NCBI GenBank assembly: GCA_034211275.1
Contig: JAXHTF010000009.1
Location: 1 to 64,000 of the forward strand
Direction of reading: 5' to 3'
Origin: Acidobacteriota bacterium
GTDB lineage: Bacteria; Acidobacteriota; Thermoanaerobaculia; Multivoradales; JAHZIX01
DNA: 64,000 bases
Made by a program: the position numbers and the translations under genes. The number at the start of each line of letters is the position of its first letter. The first letter of the stretch is position 1. Of this stretch, positions 21,207-27,868 are shown one piece after another. The notes below the pieces were generated by a model, which did no database searches, had not been told where the DNA came from, and worked only from the letters and a program-made list of their open reading frames with translations.

Positions 21207-21950
21207 ATGAAGCGTAGACACGAGTTGATTCCCAGCCAGAGCCTGGGCCGTCCGATTCACCTCTGGTGCTATGGCCATTGGGGCTGGCCCCTGCTGGTCT
21301 TTCCGTCGGCGGCGGGAATGGCCCACGAATGGGATGCCCAGGGCATGGTGGAGGTTCTGGGAGACCTCATCGAGGGCGGCAAGGTCAAGCTCTATTGCAC
21401 CGAGAGCAACGTGGCGGAAGCGTGGACCCAGAAGCACCATCACCCGGCCTGGCGGATCCAACGCCACCGAGCCTTCGAAGCCTACGTGACCCACGAGCTG
21501 GTCCCGTGGATTCGCCATGACTGCGCCTCCGCGGAAGTTCGCATCGCCACCGCCGGCTGCAGCCTCGGTGGCTTTTACTCCGCCAACTTCGCGCTCAAGT
21601 TTCCGGAAATCTTCCAGTGGGCGCTGTGCATGAGCGGGCGCTACGACATCACCCACTTCACCGATGGTTTCCAGAACCTCGACGTCTACTTCAACAACCC
21701 CATGGCCTATGTCGCCAATCTCGACGGCGAGGCGCTGGAGCGAGTGCGCCGTCTCGCCCACTTGGTGCTGGTCTGTGGTCAAGGTCCGTGGGAGGAAGGC
21801 TGCATCGAGGAGACCCACCAGCTAGCGGATCTGCTGCAGGCGAAGGGCATCAGCCATCAGCGCGATATCTGGGGGCATGATGTCGCCCACGATTGGAATT
21901 GGTGGCGCCGGCAGGCTCGCTATCATTTGCTCAACGCCTTGGGTGGCTAA
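21207..21950 (+). CDS. Alpha/beta-hydrolase esterase (esterase D/PHB-depolymerase-like)
   Basis: A 247 aa cytosolic protein without a signal peptide. The nucleophile elbow is GCSLGGFYSANFALKFPEIF (GxSxGG), with a late GHDVAHDWNWW histidine. It starts HELIPSQSLGRPIHLWCYGHWGWPLLVFPSAAG, typical of a widespread 'esterase family protein' group related to antigen-85/esterase-like hydrolases. The substrate is unknown. It stands alone between hairpins at 21096 and 21951, suggesting a single-gene unit. Confidence 0.8.
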   Translation: MKRRHELIPSQSLGRPIHLWCYGHWGWPLLVFPSAAGMAHEWDAQGMVEVLGDLIEGGKVKLYCTESNVAEAWTQKHHHPAWRIQRHRAFEAYVTHELVPWIRHDCASAEVRIATAGCSLGGFYSANFALKFPEIFQWALCMSGRYDITHFTDGFQNLDVYFNNPMAYVANLDGEALERVRRLAHLVLVCGQGPWEEGCIEETHQLADLLQAKGISHQRDIWGHDVAHDWNWWRRQARYHLLNALGG

Positions 21951-22108
21951 CAGCCCGTGGCAGAAGTCGAGCCGCGCTACGAGCGGCCCTTCTCCACCGA
22001 ATCTTCGTTCGAAAACCTCGCCGATACCCGCATCGCCTGCGGTTTTCCGGCCTTGATTCGACGAAGAATCGCTCGCTCTCGCTGGCGTCTGACTTTTGCC
22101 ACGGGCTG
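21951..22108. repeat. Long imperfect inverted repeat (about 158 bp)
   Basis: The outer arms cagcccgtggcagaagtc (21951-21968) and gacttttgccacgggctg (22091-22108) pair at 17 of 18 positions. Inner segments around 21999-22013 and 22055-22070 (gaatcttcg... and ...cgaagaatc) are also complementary, and aaaacc/ggtttt flank the centre near 22012-22046. The whole would fold into one extended hairpin starting 1 bp after the esterase stop. It could be a palindromic repeat element, a structured 3' UTR or a terminator-like element. No ORF fits here. Confidence 0.6.
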
Positions 22109-22187
22109 CTAAAGGGCTGCGACGGCGCCACTTCTGCCACAGGCTTTGCCGCGCCTAGGTTGCGCCCCTCGGGCCTTCCGTTCCAGG
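22109..22187. other. Intergenic DNA with no recognised gene
   Basis: Between the long hairpin and the promoter of the diheme oxidoreductase. No ORF with coding character, tRNA or repeat was recognised. The whole intergenic gap 21951-22417 is occupied by the hairpin, this stretch, a promoter and a ~195-base leader. Confidence 0.5.
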
Positions 22188-22216
22188 TTGCTATTCAGGC
22201 ATCGAGTCTCTACAAT
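22188..22216 (+). promoter_or_regulatory. Promoter of the diheme oxidoreductase gene
   Basis: TTGCTA (22188-22193) and TACAAT (22211-22216) are separated by exactly 17 bp. Transcription would start near 22223, giving a ~195-base untranslated leader before the ATG at 22418. The leader holds a gccggtc/gaccggc inverted repeat near 22345-22375 and a strong ggagg ribosome-binding site. Confidence 0.5.
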
Positions 22217-22417
22217 CACAACACTTAGGTCTCGTATTGCTAGGGTCCAATCAGTGGAGGTGTATGCGCTCTTCCCAAGAGCCGCTGCCCAAACCCTAAC
22301 GTGTCGGTTGCGCCCATCAGGGCCGACCATCCCTCATAGACTTGCGGCCGGTCCTCCCGAGCGACCATCGACCGGCTCTTCTGTTGTGGGTCTTTTTGAG
22401 CGAAGGAGGATTCCGTA

Positions 22418-23998
22418 ATGAGTTTCAAGGCCCTTGGATTCGGCTTGTTAGCCGTTCTCGTGGTGACCATCGCCGCGCCGGCTCTCGCCCAGGACTTTGT
22501 GCCTGGCATCGAGGTCTCGGTGCCCGAGCATATGGAGGACGGGGAGGAGTTCGAAGTCCCCATCCAAACCCTCAACGCCCATGGCGCCAAGATCTTCAGC
22601 GCCATGTGGACGGCCCAGGAAGGCGGCGGCCGGCCCCAGACGAAGGGTACCGGCGGCGCGCTGGCGGACCCGGACTCGCCCCTCACCTTCCCGCGCAATT
22701 TCAACCGTGTCTCGGCCCCCGACGCCAACTCCTGCGCCGGCTGCCACAATCTGCCCCGCACCGGCGGCGGTGGGGACATCGTGGCCAACGTCTTTGTGCT
22801 CGGCCAGCGTTTCGATTTCGCCACCTTCGATCCCAACGACGTGATCCCCACCCGTGGGGCGGTGAATGAGGGAGGGAGCATTTCCACTCTCGACGACCTG
22901 GCCAACAGCCGTGCCACCCTCGGTATGTTCGGCTCCGGTTATATCGAGATGCTGGCGCGTCAGATGACCACCGAGCTGCGCGAGCAGGTCGCCGCGGTGC
23001 AGCCCGGCGAGACGGTCGCCCTGATGACCAAGGGCGTTTCCTTCGGCTCCGTCAGCCGCGGCATTGACGGCACCTGGGACACCTCGGGCATCGAGGGTCT
23101 GCCGCCGAGCAGCTCCCGGAGCGCCGGCCCCGACAACCCGCCGTCGATGATCATCAAGCCCTTCCACCAGGCCGGTGCGGTGATCTCGCTGCGCGAGTTC
23201 AGTAACAACGCCTTCAACCACCACCACGGCATGCAGTCCACCGAGCGCTTCGGCCTCGAGGCGGACTTCGATCAGGACGGCTTCGTCAACGAGCTCACCC
23301 GCGCCGACATCACCGCCGTTTCCGTGTGGCAGGCCACCCTCGAGGTGCCCGGCCGCATGATCCCGAGCTACCGGCCGCTGGAAGAGGCAGTGCTGGTGGG
23401 CGAGGCGAAGTTCGCCGAGGTCGGCTGTGCCACCTGTCACGTGCAGGAGCTGCCGCTGGACAATTGGGGTTGGTTCTACACCGAGCCCAATCCGTTCAAC
23501 CCTGCGGGCAATCTGAAGTTGGGTGAGGCGCCGACCTACGAGGTCAACCTCAACAGCAACACCCTGCCCCAGCCCCGGCTGCGGGAGGAGAACGGCATCA
23601 CCTGGGTGCCGGCCTACACCGACCTCAAGCTCCACGACATCACCAGCGGTCCCGACGACCCCAATCGCGAGACCCTCAACATGCAGCACCCCGCCGGTTC
23701 GGACGAGTTCTTCGCCGGCAACGGTTATTTCCTGACCAAGAAGCTCTGGGGCGCCGCCAACGAACCGCCGTACTTCCACCACGGCAAATTCGTCACCATG
23801 AGGGAGGCGATTCTCGCCCACGCTGGCGAGGCGCAGGACTCCACCGATGCTTTCCTGGCTCTTTCCGACTACGAGCAGGGCAGCATCATCGAGTTCCTCA
23901 AGACCCTGCAGCTGCTGCCCAAGGGCACCGAGTCGTTGATCATCGACGACCAGGGTCGCCCGCGCCAGTGGCCGCCGGCCTGGGCCAGCAACAACTGA
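22418..23998 (+). CDS. Secreted diheme oxidoreductase (DUF1111/thiol oxidoreductase-like)
   Basis: 526 aa. A clear signal peptide (GLLAVLVVTIAAPALA, cleavage about residue 25) leads to a periplasmic protein with two heme c sites, CAGCHNLPRTGGGG near residue 106 and CATCHVQELPL near residue 337. Further family motifs include RDFHHHGMQS-like NNAFNHHHGMQSTERFG and PPYFHHGKFVTMREAILAHAGEA. The layout is that of the diheme oxidoreductase family, distantly related to bacterial cytochrome c peroxidases. Its electron partner is unknown, though the caa3 operon nearby is a plausible sink. An aaggagga ribosome-binding site and a promoter at 22188 make it a single-gene unit ended by the terminator at 24059. 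Confidence 0.85.
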   Translation: MSFKALGFGLLAVLVVTIAAPALAQDFVPGIEVSVPEHMEDGEEFEVPIQTLNAHGAKIFSAMWTAQEGGGRPQTKGTGGALADPDSPLTFPRNFNRVSAPDANSCAGCHNLPRTGGGGDIVANVFVLGQRFDFATFDPNDVIPTRGAVNEGGSISTLDDLANSRATLGMFGSGYIEMLARQMTTELREQVAAVQPGETVALMTKGVSFGSVSRGIDGTWDTSGIEGLPPSSSRSAGPDNPPSMIIKPFHQAGAVISLREFSNNAFNHHHGMQSTERFGLEADFDQDGFVNELTRADITAVSVWQATLEVPGRMIPSYRPLEEAVLVGEAKFAEVGCATCHVQELPLDNWGWFYTEPNPFNPAGNLKLGEAPTYEVNLNSNTLPQPRLREENGITWVPAYTDLKLHDITSGPDDPNRETLNMQHPAGSDEFFAGNGYFLTKKLWGAANEPPYFHHGKFVTMREAILAHAGEAQDSTDAFLALSDYEQGSIIEFLKTLQLLPKGTESLIIDDQGRPRQWPPAWASNN

Positions 23999-24058
23999 TT
24001 CGGGCCCACAAGAGCGGGGTCGATGCATTCGATCCCGTCCCGCGGCTTGATTGAACAA

Positions 24059-24090
24059 GGCCGGTTCGCTTCCCGCGAGCCGGTCTTTTT
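24059..24090 (+). terminator. Rho-independent terminator
   Basis: An 11-bp stem ggccggttcgc (24059-24069)/gcgagccggtc (24075-24085) with two G-U/mismatch positions, a five-base loop and a run of five T at 24086-24090. It ends the diheme oxidoreductase gene and faces the convergent DUF1499 gene. Confidence 0.8.
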
Positions 24091-24129
24091 CTTGTCGGAG
24101 AGTCTTCCGATCCCGGGGGAGGGGCGCCG

Positions 24130-24873
24130 TCAGAGGGGTTGCTCGATGCTCAGACTCTCGGCGAAGCGCTGAATGTGGCGGGCGTTGCGGCCCATATCGC
24201 TGACGCCCTCCCGGGCGGTGGCGCGGAGGTCGAGGAGGGAGCCGCCTTCCGTCGGCCGGATGCGCACCACGATGTCGTCCACCAGGCGGAAGACCGTCGA
24301 GGTGTGGGTCGCTTCGAAACGGTTGCCGTCTTCGGAGCGCCATTCGACTCGCCAGCCAAGGCTCTCGGCGGTTTCCAGAGCCGCCTCCAGCGCCCGGTCC
24401 CGATCCCCGGCGAAGAAGATGGGCTCCGCCAGCTCGGGATAGCCTTCCTGCTGGCGCTTGGCGGTGTCTTCCAGCCCGTGGGGATAGCTTAGATCTCGGT
24501 CACGGTTGGCGGGGATTTCCGCCGCGTGGACGAAGACCGGCGGATCCTCCAGGTCGGTGGTGAGATCGTGGATGGGGGGGAGCTGTCCGGCCCGGGCGCC
24601 CAGGACCGCCGGGATCAGCAGCATCAGGGTGCCGACGGCGGTGCCGGCGATGGCCAGGTTGCGGTAGGCCCCGGCGCCCTTGCGCAGCAGCGCCGCCAGC
24701 CCCAGCAGAAGCCCCGGGAAGCCGCTCAGAATCAGTGCCACGCTGGCCAGACTGAGCCCGGTGAAGGGGCGGAGGATCCCCAGATGGGCACCGGCGGTGG
24801 CCACCAGGGCGGTGACGCCACCGGCGAGTCCGCAGGCGAGAGAGGCACGGGCGACGGTCTTTTCTGCAAGCAT
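24130..24873 (-). CDS. DUF1499 membrane protein
   Basis: 247 aa with three predicted transmembrane helices in the first ~95 residues, then a soluble domain with PPIHDLTTDLEDPPVFV, EPIFFAGDRDRALEAALETAESLGW and FRLVDDIVVRIRP. These are the conserved blocks of DUF1499, where a TDLEDPP-like motif is diagnostic. Biochemical function is unknown. An aaggag ribosome-binding site lies 9 bases before the ATG, and a good promoter is placed at 24915-24943. The gene converges on the diheme oxidoreductase terminator. Confidence 0.8.
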   Translation of the reverse strand: MLAEKTVARASLACGLAGGVTALVATAGAHLGILRPFTGLSLASVALILSGFPGLLLGLAALLRKGAGAYRNLAIAGTAVGTLMLLIPAVLGARAGQLPPIHDLTTDLEDPPVFVHAAEIPANRDRDLSYPHGLEDTAKRQQEGYPELAEPIFFAGDRDRALEAALETAESLGWRVEWRSEDGNRFEATHTSTVFRLVDDIVVRIRPTEGGSLLDLRATAREGVSDMGRNARHIQRFAESLSIEQPL

Positions 24874-24914
24874 GGGCTGGGCTCCTTGGTGACGGTTGCG
24901 GTCGCTTGGATCCT

Positions 24915-24943
24915 ATAATTTTCGCAGCCGGGCCTGCTGTGAA
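24915..24943 (-). promoter_or_regulatory. Promoter of the DUF1499 gene
   Basis: On the minus strand TTCACA (24943-24938) and AATTAT (24920-24915) are separated by 17 bp. The predicted start near 24908 gives a ~35-base leader containing aaggag. The same AT-rich core reads TATAAT on the plus strand (24914-24919), but there without a convincing -35. Confidence 0.45.
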
Positions 24944-24984
24944 GCCCCGTGGCGCCGGTAGCTGTCGCCCACAACGAACCTTTC

Positions 24985-25013
24985 TTGACAGCTGCTCACA
25001 CGGGCCATAACTT
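24985..25013 (+). promoter_or_regulatory. Promoter of the alpha/beta-hydrolase gene
   Basis: A perfect -35 TTGACA (24985-24990), a 17-bp spacer and a weaker -10 TAACTT (25008-25013). The predicted start near 25020 precedes aaggag at 25058-25063, which supports a translation start near 25068-25071 rather than further downstream. Confidence 0.5.
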
Positions 25014-25070
25014 GCTCCCGGAGCTCAGCCCGCATCCTTTCAGCCCAAGACCTGAACAAGGAGCCCCATT

Positions 25071-26033
25071 CTGTCCTCTCCACTAAAGCTCTTCCTGGCC
25101 CTGGCCAGCGTCGTCGTGCTGCTCTTCGTCGGCTCGGCGGTCTTTTTCTACAGCAATCCGGTGGGGGTGAGCCTGTGGATGACGCGCCGGGCGCTGGGTA
25201 GCAGCGGGCTGGAGCACCGCACGGTGGACGGTCCCCGGGGTGAGCAGAGCTTTTGGGATGGCGGTCAGGGGCGGACGCTGGTCCTGCTCCACGGGATGGG
25301 GGATCAGGCGGGGGCCTGGGCGCGGGTGGCGCGGTCGTTGACTCGGGACCATCGGCTGGTGGTGCCGGATCTCGCCGGTCACGGGGAGAGCGAGCCACGG
25401 GACGGCGCCCTGACTCTGGATGATCTGGTCGCTTCTCTGGACGCCGTCTTGAGCGCCCCGGACATGCCCGAGGAGGTGGTGCTGGTAGGGCACTCACTGG
25501 GCGGTTGGATGGCGGTGCGCTACACCTTGGAGTACCCGGAGCGGGTCGAGCATCTGGTGCTGGTGGACAGCCTGGGTCTGGCGCGCGACCTGGGGAGCCC
25601 GGATCCGGGAAATCCGGAGGCGGAAGCCATCACCTTCCTGCCGTCGAACCGCCAGCAAGCGGCGCGGCTGGTGGAGGCCCAGGGACCGCCGGAGACGCGG
25701 CCCCTGGCGGATTTCGTCCTCGACGATTTGGTGCAGAAGATCCGCCAGGGCCCTATCCGCCGACTCTTCCGCAGCCTGCAGCCGGAGGATTATTTGACTC
25801 CCAGGAGCGTCGGCGACCTCTGGCCCTCGGCGGTGCCGGTGGACCTGGTCTGGGGCCGCCAGGACGCGCTGCTGCCGCTGGACTACGCCGAGGCGTTCCA
25901 GCGGCTCTTCCCCGACGCCGGCCTGCATCTTCTCGGTGGCTGCGGCCACATTCCCCAGCGCCACTGCCCCCAGGACTTCCGCCGCGTGCTGGCGCGGGTG
26001 CTCGCCGAGGCGGAGGTCCCCAGCAGCCCATGA
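25071..26033 (+). CDS. Membrane-anchored alpha/beta-hydrolase
   Basis: 320 aa if translation starts at CTG 25071 (ATT 25068 is the alternative). The nearest ordinary start is GTG 25116, but that would cut a continuous hydrophobic anchor (LKLFLALASVVVLLFVGSAVFFY). A strong aaggag at 25058-25063 is 7 bases from the CTG and has no ATG/GTG/TTG behind it. Enzyme motifs: LLHGMGDQAG (oxyanion hole), VGHSLGGWMAVRYTLEYP (nucleophile serine), WGRQDALLP (acid) and GGCGHIPQ (histidine). It is a hydrolase of unknown substrate facing the cytoplasm or periplasm. The stop overlaps the ogt ATG. Confidence 0.78.
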   Translation: MSSPLKLFLALASVVVLLFVGSAVFFYSNPVGVSLWMTRRALGSSGLEHRTVDGPRGEQSFWDGGQGRTLVLLHGMGDQAGAWARVARSLTRDHRLVVPDLAGHGESEPRDGALTLDDLVASLDAVLSAPDMPEEVVLVGHSLGGWMAVRYTLEYPERVEHLVLVDSLGLARDLGSPDPGNPEAEAITFLPSNRQQAARLVEAQGPPETRPLADFVLDDLVQKIRQGPIRRLFRSLQPEDYLTPRSVGDLWPSAVPVDLVWGRQDALLPLDYAEAFQRLFPDAGLHLLGGCGHIPQRHCPQDFRRVLARVLAEAEVPSSP

Positions 26034-26575
26034 AGCGCTTCGCCTGCCTCCTCGAGTCTCCTTGTGGTCCGCTGCTCTGCGCGGTGGATGAGGAGGGTGG
26101 GGTGATCGCCATCCGGTTCGCTCGAGGCCGGGACGGTGCCTCGCTATGGGCTCGGGAGGACGCAGAGGCTGCCGCCGTTGGCGACGAGCTGATCCTCGAC
26201 GAGGAGGCCACCGCGCCGTTGCGCGACCAGCTAGAGGAATATTTCAACCGCCGCCGCCGCCGCTTCGAGCTCCGTCTCTCGCCCTCCGGCACGCCCTTCC
26301 AGCAGGCCGTATGGCAGCAGGTGGCGGCGATTCCCTACGGCGAGACCCGCAGCTACGGCGAGATCGCCCGAGCCATGGGCCGGCCCAAGGCCAGTCGGGC
26401 GGTGGGTGCGGCCAACGGTGCCAATCCCTTACCCATCGTCGTGCCCTGTCATCGAGTGATCGGCACCGATGGCTCCCTCACCGGTTTCGGCGGTGGTTTG
26501 GACGCCAAGGTGCTGCTCCTCGAGCTGGAGGGGATTCGCTCCCCGGGCGGCGAGCAGCTGTCGATGTCCTGGTAG
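26030..26575 (+). CDS. ogt: Methylated-DNA--protein-cysteine methyltransferase
   Basis: 181 aa from the ATG that overlaps the hydrolase stop (ATGA). The C-terminal domain has GTPFQQAVWQQVAAIPYGETRSYGEIA, with the DNA-binding helix in PKASRAVGAANGANP, and the active-site PIVVPCHRVIG, whose cysteine accepts alkyl groups from O6-alkylguanine. Length and order match the single-domain Ogt/MGMT family, without an Ada N-terminal domain. It appears to be co-transcribed with the hydrolase and converges on the HD nuclease gene 20 bp away. Confidence 0.93.
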   Translation: MKRFACLLESPCGPLLCAVDEEGGVIAIRFARGRDGASLWAREDAEAAAVGDELILDEEATAPLRDQLEEYFNRRRRRFELRLSPSGTPFQQAVWQQVAAIPYGETRSYGEIARAMGRPKASRAVGAANGANPLPIVVPCHRVIGTDGSLTGFGGGLDAKVLLLELEGIRSPGGEQLSMSW

Positions 26576-26595
26576 GAAGGTAGCGGAAAAAGGGC

Positions 26596-27672
26596 TCAGT
26601 CTTCTTCCTGCGAGGCCGCGACCGCGGTCTCCACGGGCTCCTCGCTCTCGGCCTCGTCTTCCGTCTCGGCTTCGGAGGAGCTCGCCGCTGCTGCTTCGAT
26701 TCCCGGTAGCTCGTCCGCCAGGTCGCCCAGGTACATGTAGCGCCCCATGCCGCGGAGGAATTGCACCGGCTCCCCCTCGTCCCGGGCGATGGCCAGCTGG
26801 TTGAGCTTGGAGTCCAGGTCGTCGATGAAGTGCAGGGCCACGGCCTCGGTGGTCATGGGTTCCACCGGGGAGCCGTATTCCTTGCGCCCCTGGTGGGACA
26901 GAATCAAATGCTCCAGGTGCAGCTGGAGGTCCGCCGGAAAGCCCTCGATGGCGGCGCAGCGCTCGCGCAGCAGGTCACGGCCCAGCACCACATGCCCCAC
27001 CAGCCGGCCGACGGGGGTGTAGTCGTTGGCGGGCATGGCCCCTAGCTCCTGGAGCTTGCCCAGGTCGTGGAAGAGCACCCCCAGCAGGACCAGGTCCCGG
27101 TCCAGATCCGGATAGTGTTGGCAGATCTTCAGCGCCAGCTCCGCCATCGAGGTGGTGTGCTCCAGCAGCCCGCCGCGGTAGGCGTGGTGCATGGTCTTGG
27201 CGGCGGGATGCTCGCGCAGGGCCTCGCCGTAGGTGCGGAGGGATTCGAGAGCCAGCTGGCGCATCTCCGGCCGCTTGAGATTTTCCTTCAGAACCCCCTC
27301 GAGCCGAGCTTGGAGATCGTCGATGTCCTCGCGAGTAGACGGAATCAAATCGGCTTCGTCAAAACCGTATTGCCGGTCGCTGTCCTGGACCCGGCGGCAT
27401 TGGTCGACATTGAGCTGAAGCTGATCCCGGTAGCTGCGCACCGCGCCCTTGAAGGCGACGAAGTCGTGGGCGTCGAACTCACCGTCCATGGCGGCGCTGC
27501 CGGCCCATACTTTGCCCGAAATATTGCCGGTGCTGTCGGCGAGCTGTAGATCCAGATAGTCGCGGCCGTTGCGGTCGGTGCGGCGCTCTTTGCGGGCCAA
27601 GAGGGCGAATCCCTGGACATAATCGCCCTCGCTCCACTCGCGGATGGTCTTGTTGCGTTGGGTTTGGGACAT
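26596..27672 (-). CDS. YhaM-like 3'-5' exoribonuclease (OB fold plus HD domain)
   Basis: 358 aa from the ATG at 27672 with an aaaaggag ribosome-binding site; the open frame upstream is untranslated leader. The N-terminal OB-fold domain (about 10-90) has DYLDLQLADSTGNISGKVW. The HD domain (about 150-310) shows MHHAYRGGLLEHTTSMAELAL and LLGVLFHDLGKL with a later LILSHQGRKEYGSPVEPMT, as in YhaM nucleases that trim RNA or ssDNA from 3' ends. A ~40-residue acidic tail (EAETEDEAESEEPVE) is an addition to the family core. Two nested inverted repeats lie in the leader. Confidence 0.85.
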   Translation of the reverse strand: MSQTQRNKTIREWSEGDYVQGFALLARKERRTDRNGRDYLDLQLADSTGNISGKVWAGSAAMDGEFDAHDFVAFKGAVRSYRDQLQLNVDQCRRVQDSDRQYGFDEADLIPSTREDIDDLQARLEGVLKENLKRPEMRQLALESLRTYGEALREHPAAKTMHHAYRGGLLEHTTSMAELALKICQHYPDLDRDLVLLGVLFHDLGKLQELGAMPANDYTPVGRLVGHVVLGRDLLRERCAAIEGFPADLQLHLEHLILSHQGRKEYGSPVEPMTTEAVALHFIDDLDSKLNQLAIARDEGEPVQFLRGMGRYMYLGDLADELPGIEAAAASSSEAETEDEAESEEPVETAVAASQEED

Positions 27673-27686
27673 CGGTTCTCCTTTTC

Positions 27687-27730
27687 GGCCATAGTATGGC
27701 CCATCGGTCGGAGGTCCAAACCGATGGCCC
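27687..27730 (-). promoter_or_regulatory. Promoter with nested palindromes before the YhaM-like gene
   Basis: A perfect 7-1-7 palindrome ggccatagtatggcc (27687-27701) lies 15 bases before the start codon. A second inverted repeat, ggcccatcggt (27698-27708)/accgatggccc (27720-27730), has one mismatch. Minus-strand TTGGAC (27719-27714) and TACTAT (27696-27691), 17 bp apart, could be a promoter whose -10 lies in the first palindrome, which would suit a repressor site. RNA hairpins over the ribosome-binding site are the alternative. Confidence 0.4.
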
Positions 27731-27868
27731 GGATCGAGGGCTGGCATCGTCTATGCACATCAAAATTCGAATGTGCCGGGCACAAACGCCACCGCAGCAC
27801 CGGAACCTGCCGCGCGGAGGAAACTTCCGGGAGCCGCCGCCGTTTCTAGTAGCAGAATTGGAGTCACC

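Noticed and set aside
22448-24343. 631-codon open frame on the minus strand, opposite the diheme oxidoreductase
   Set aside because: The plus-strand gene has a signal peptide, two heme sites and a promoter. The minus frame has no motif, runs through the terminator and overlaps DUF1499.
25116-26033. GTG 25116 as start of the alpha/beta-hydrolase
   Set aside because: It would truncate the membrane anchor and lies 52 bases behind the only good ribosome-binding site; kept only as an alternative.
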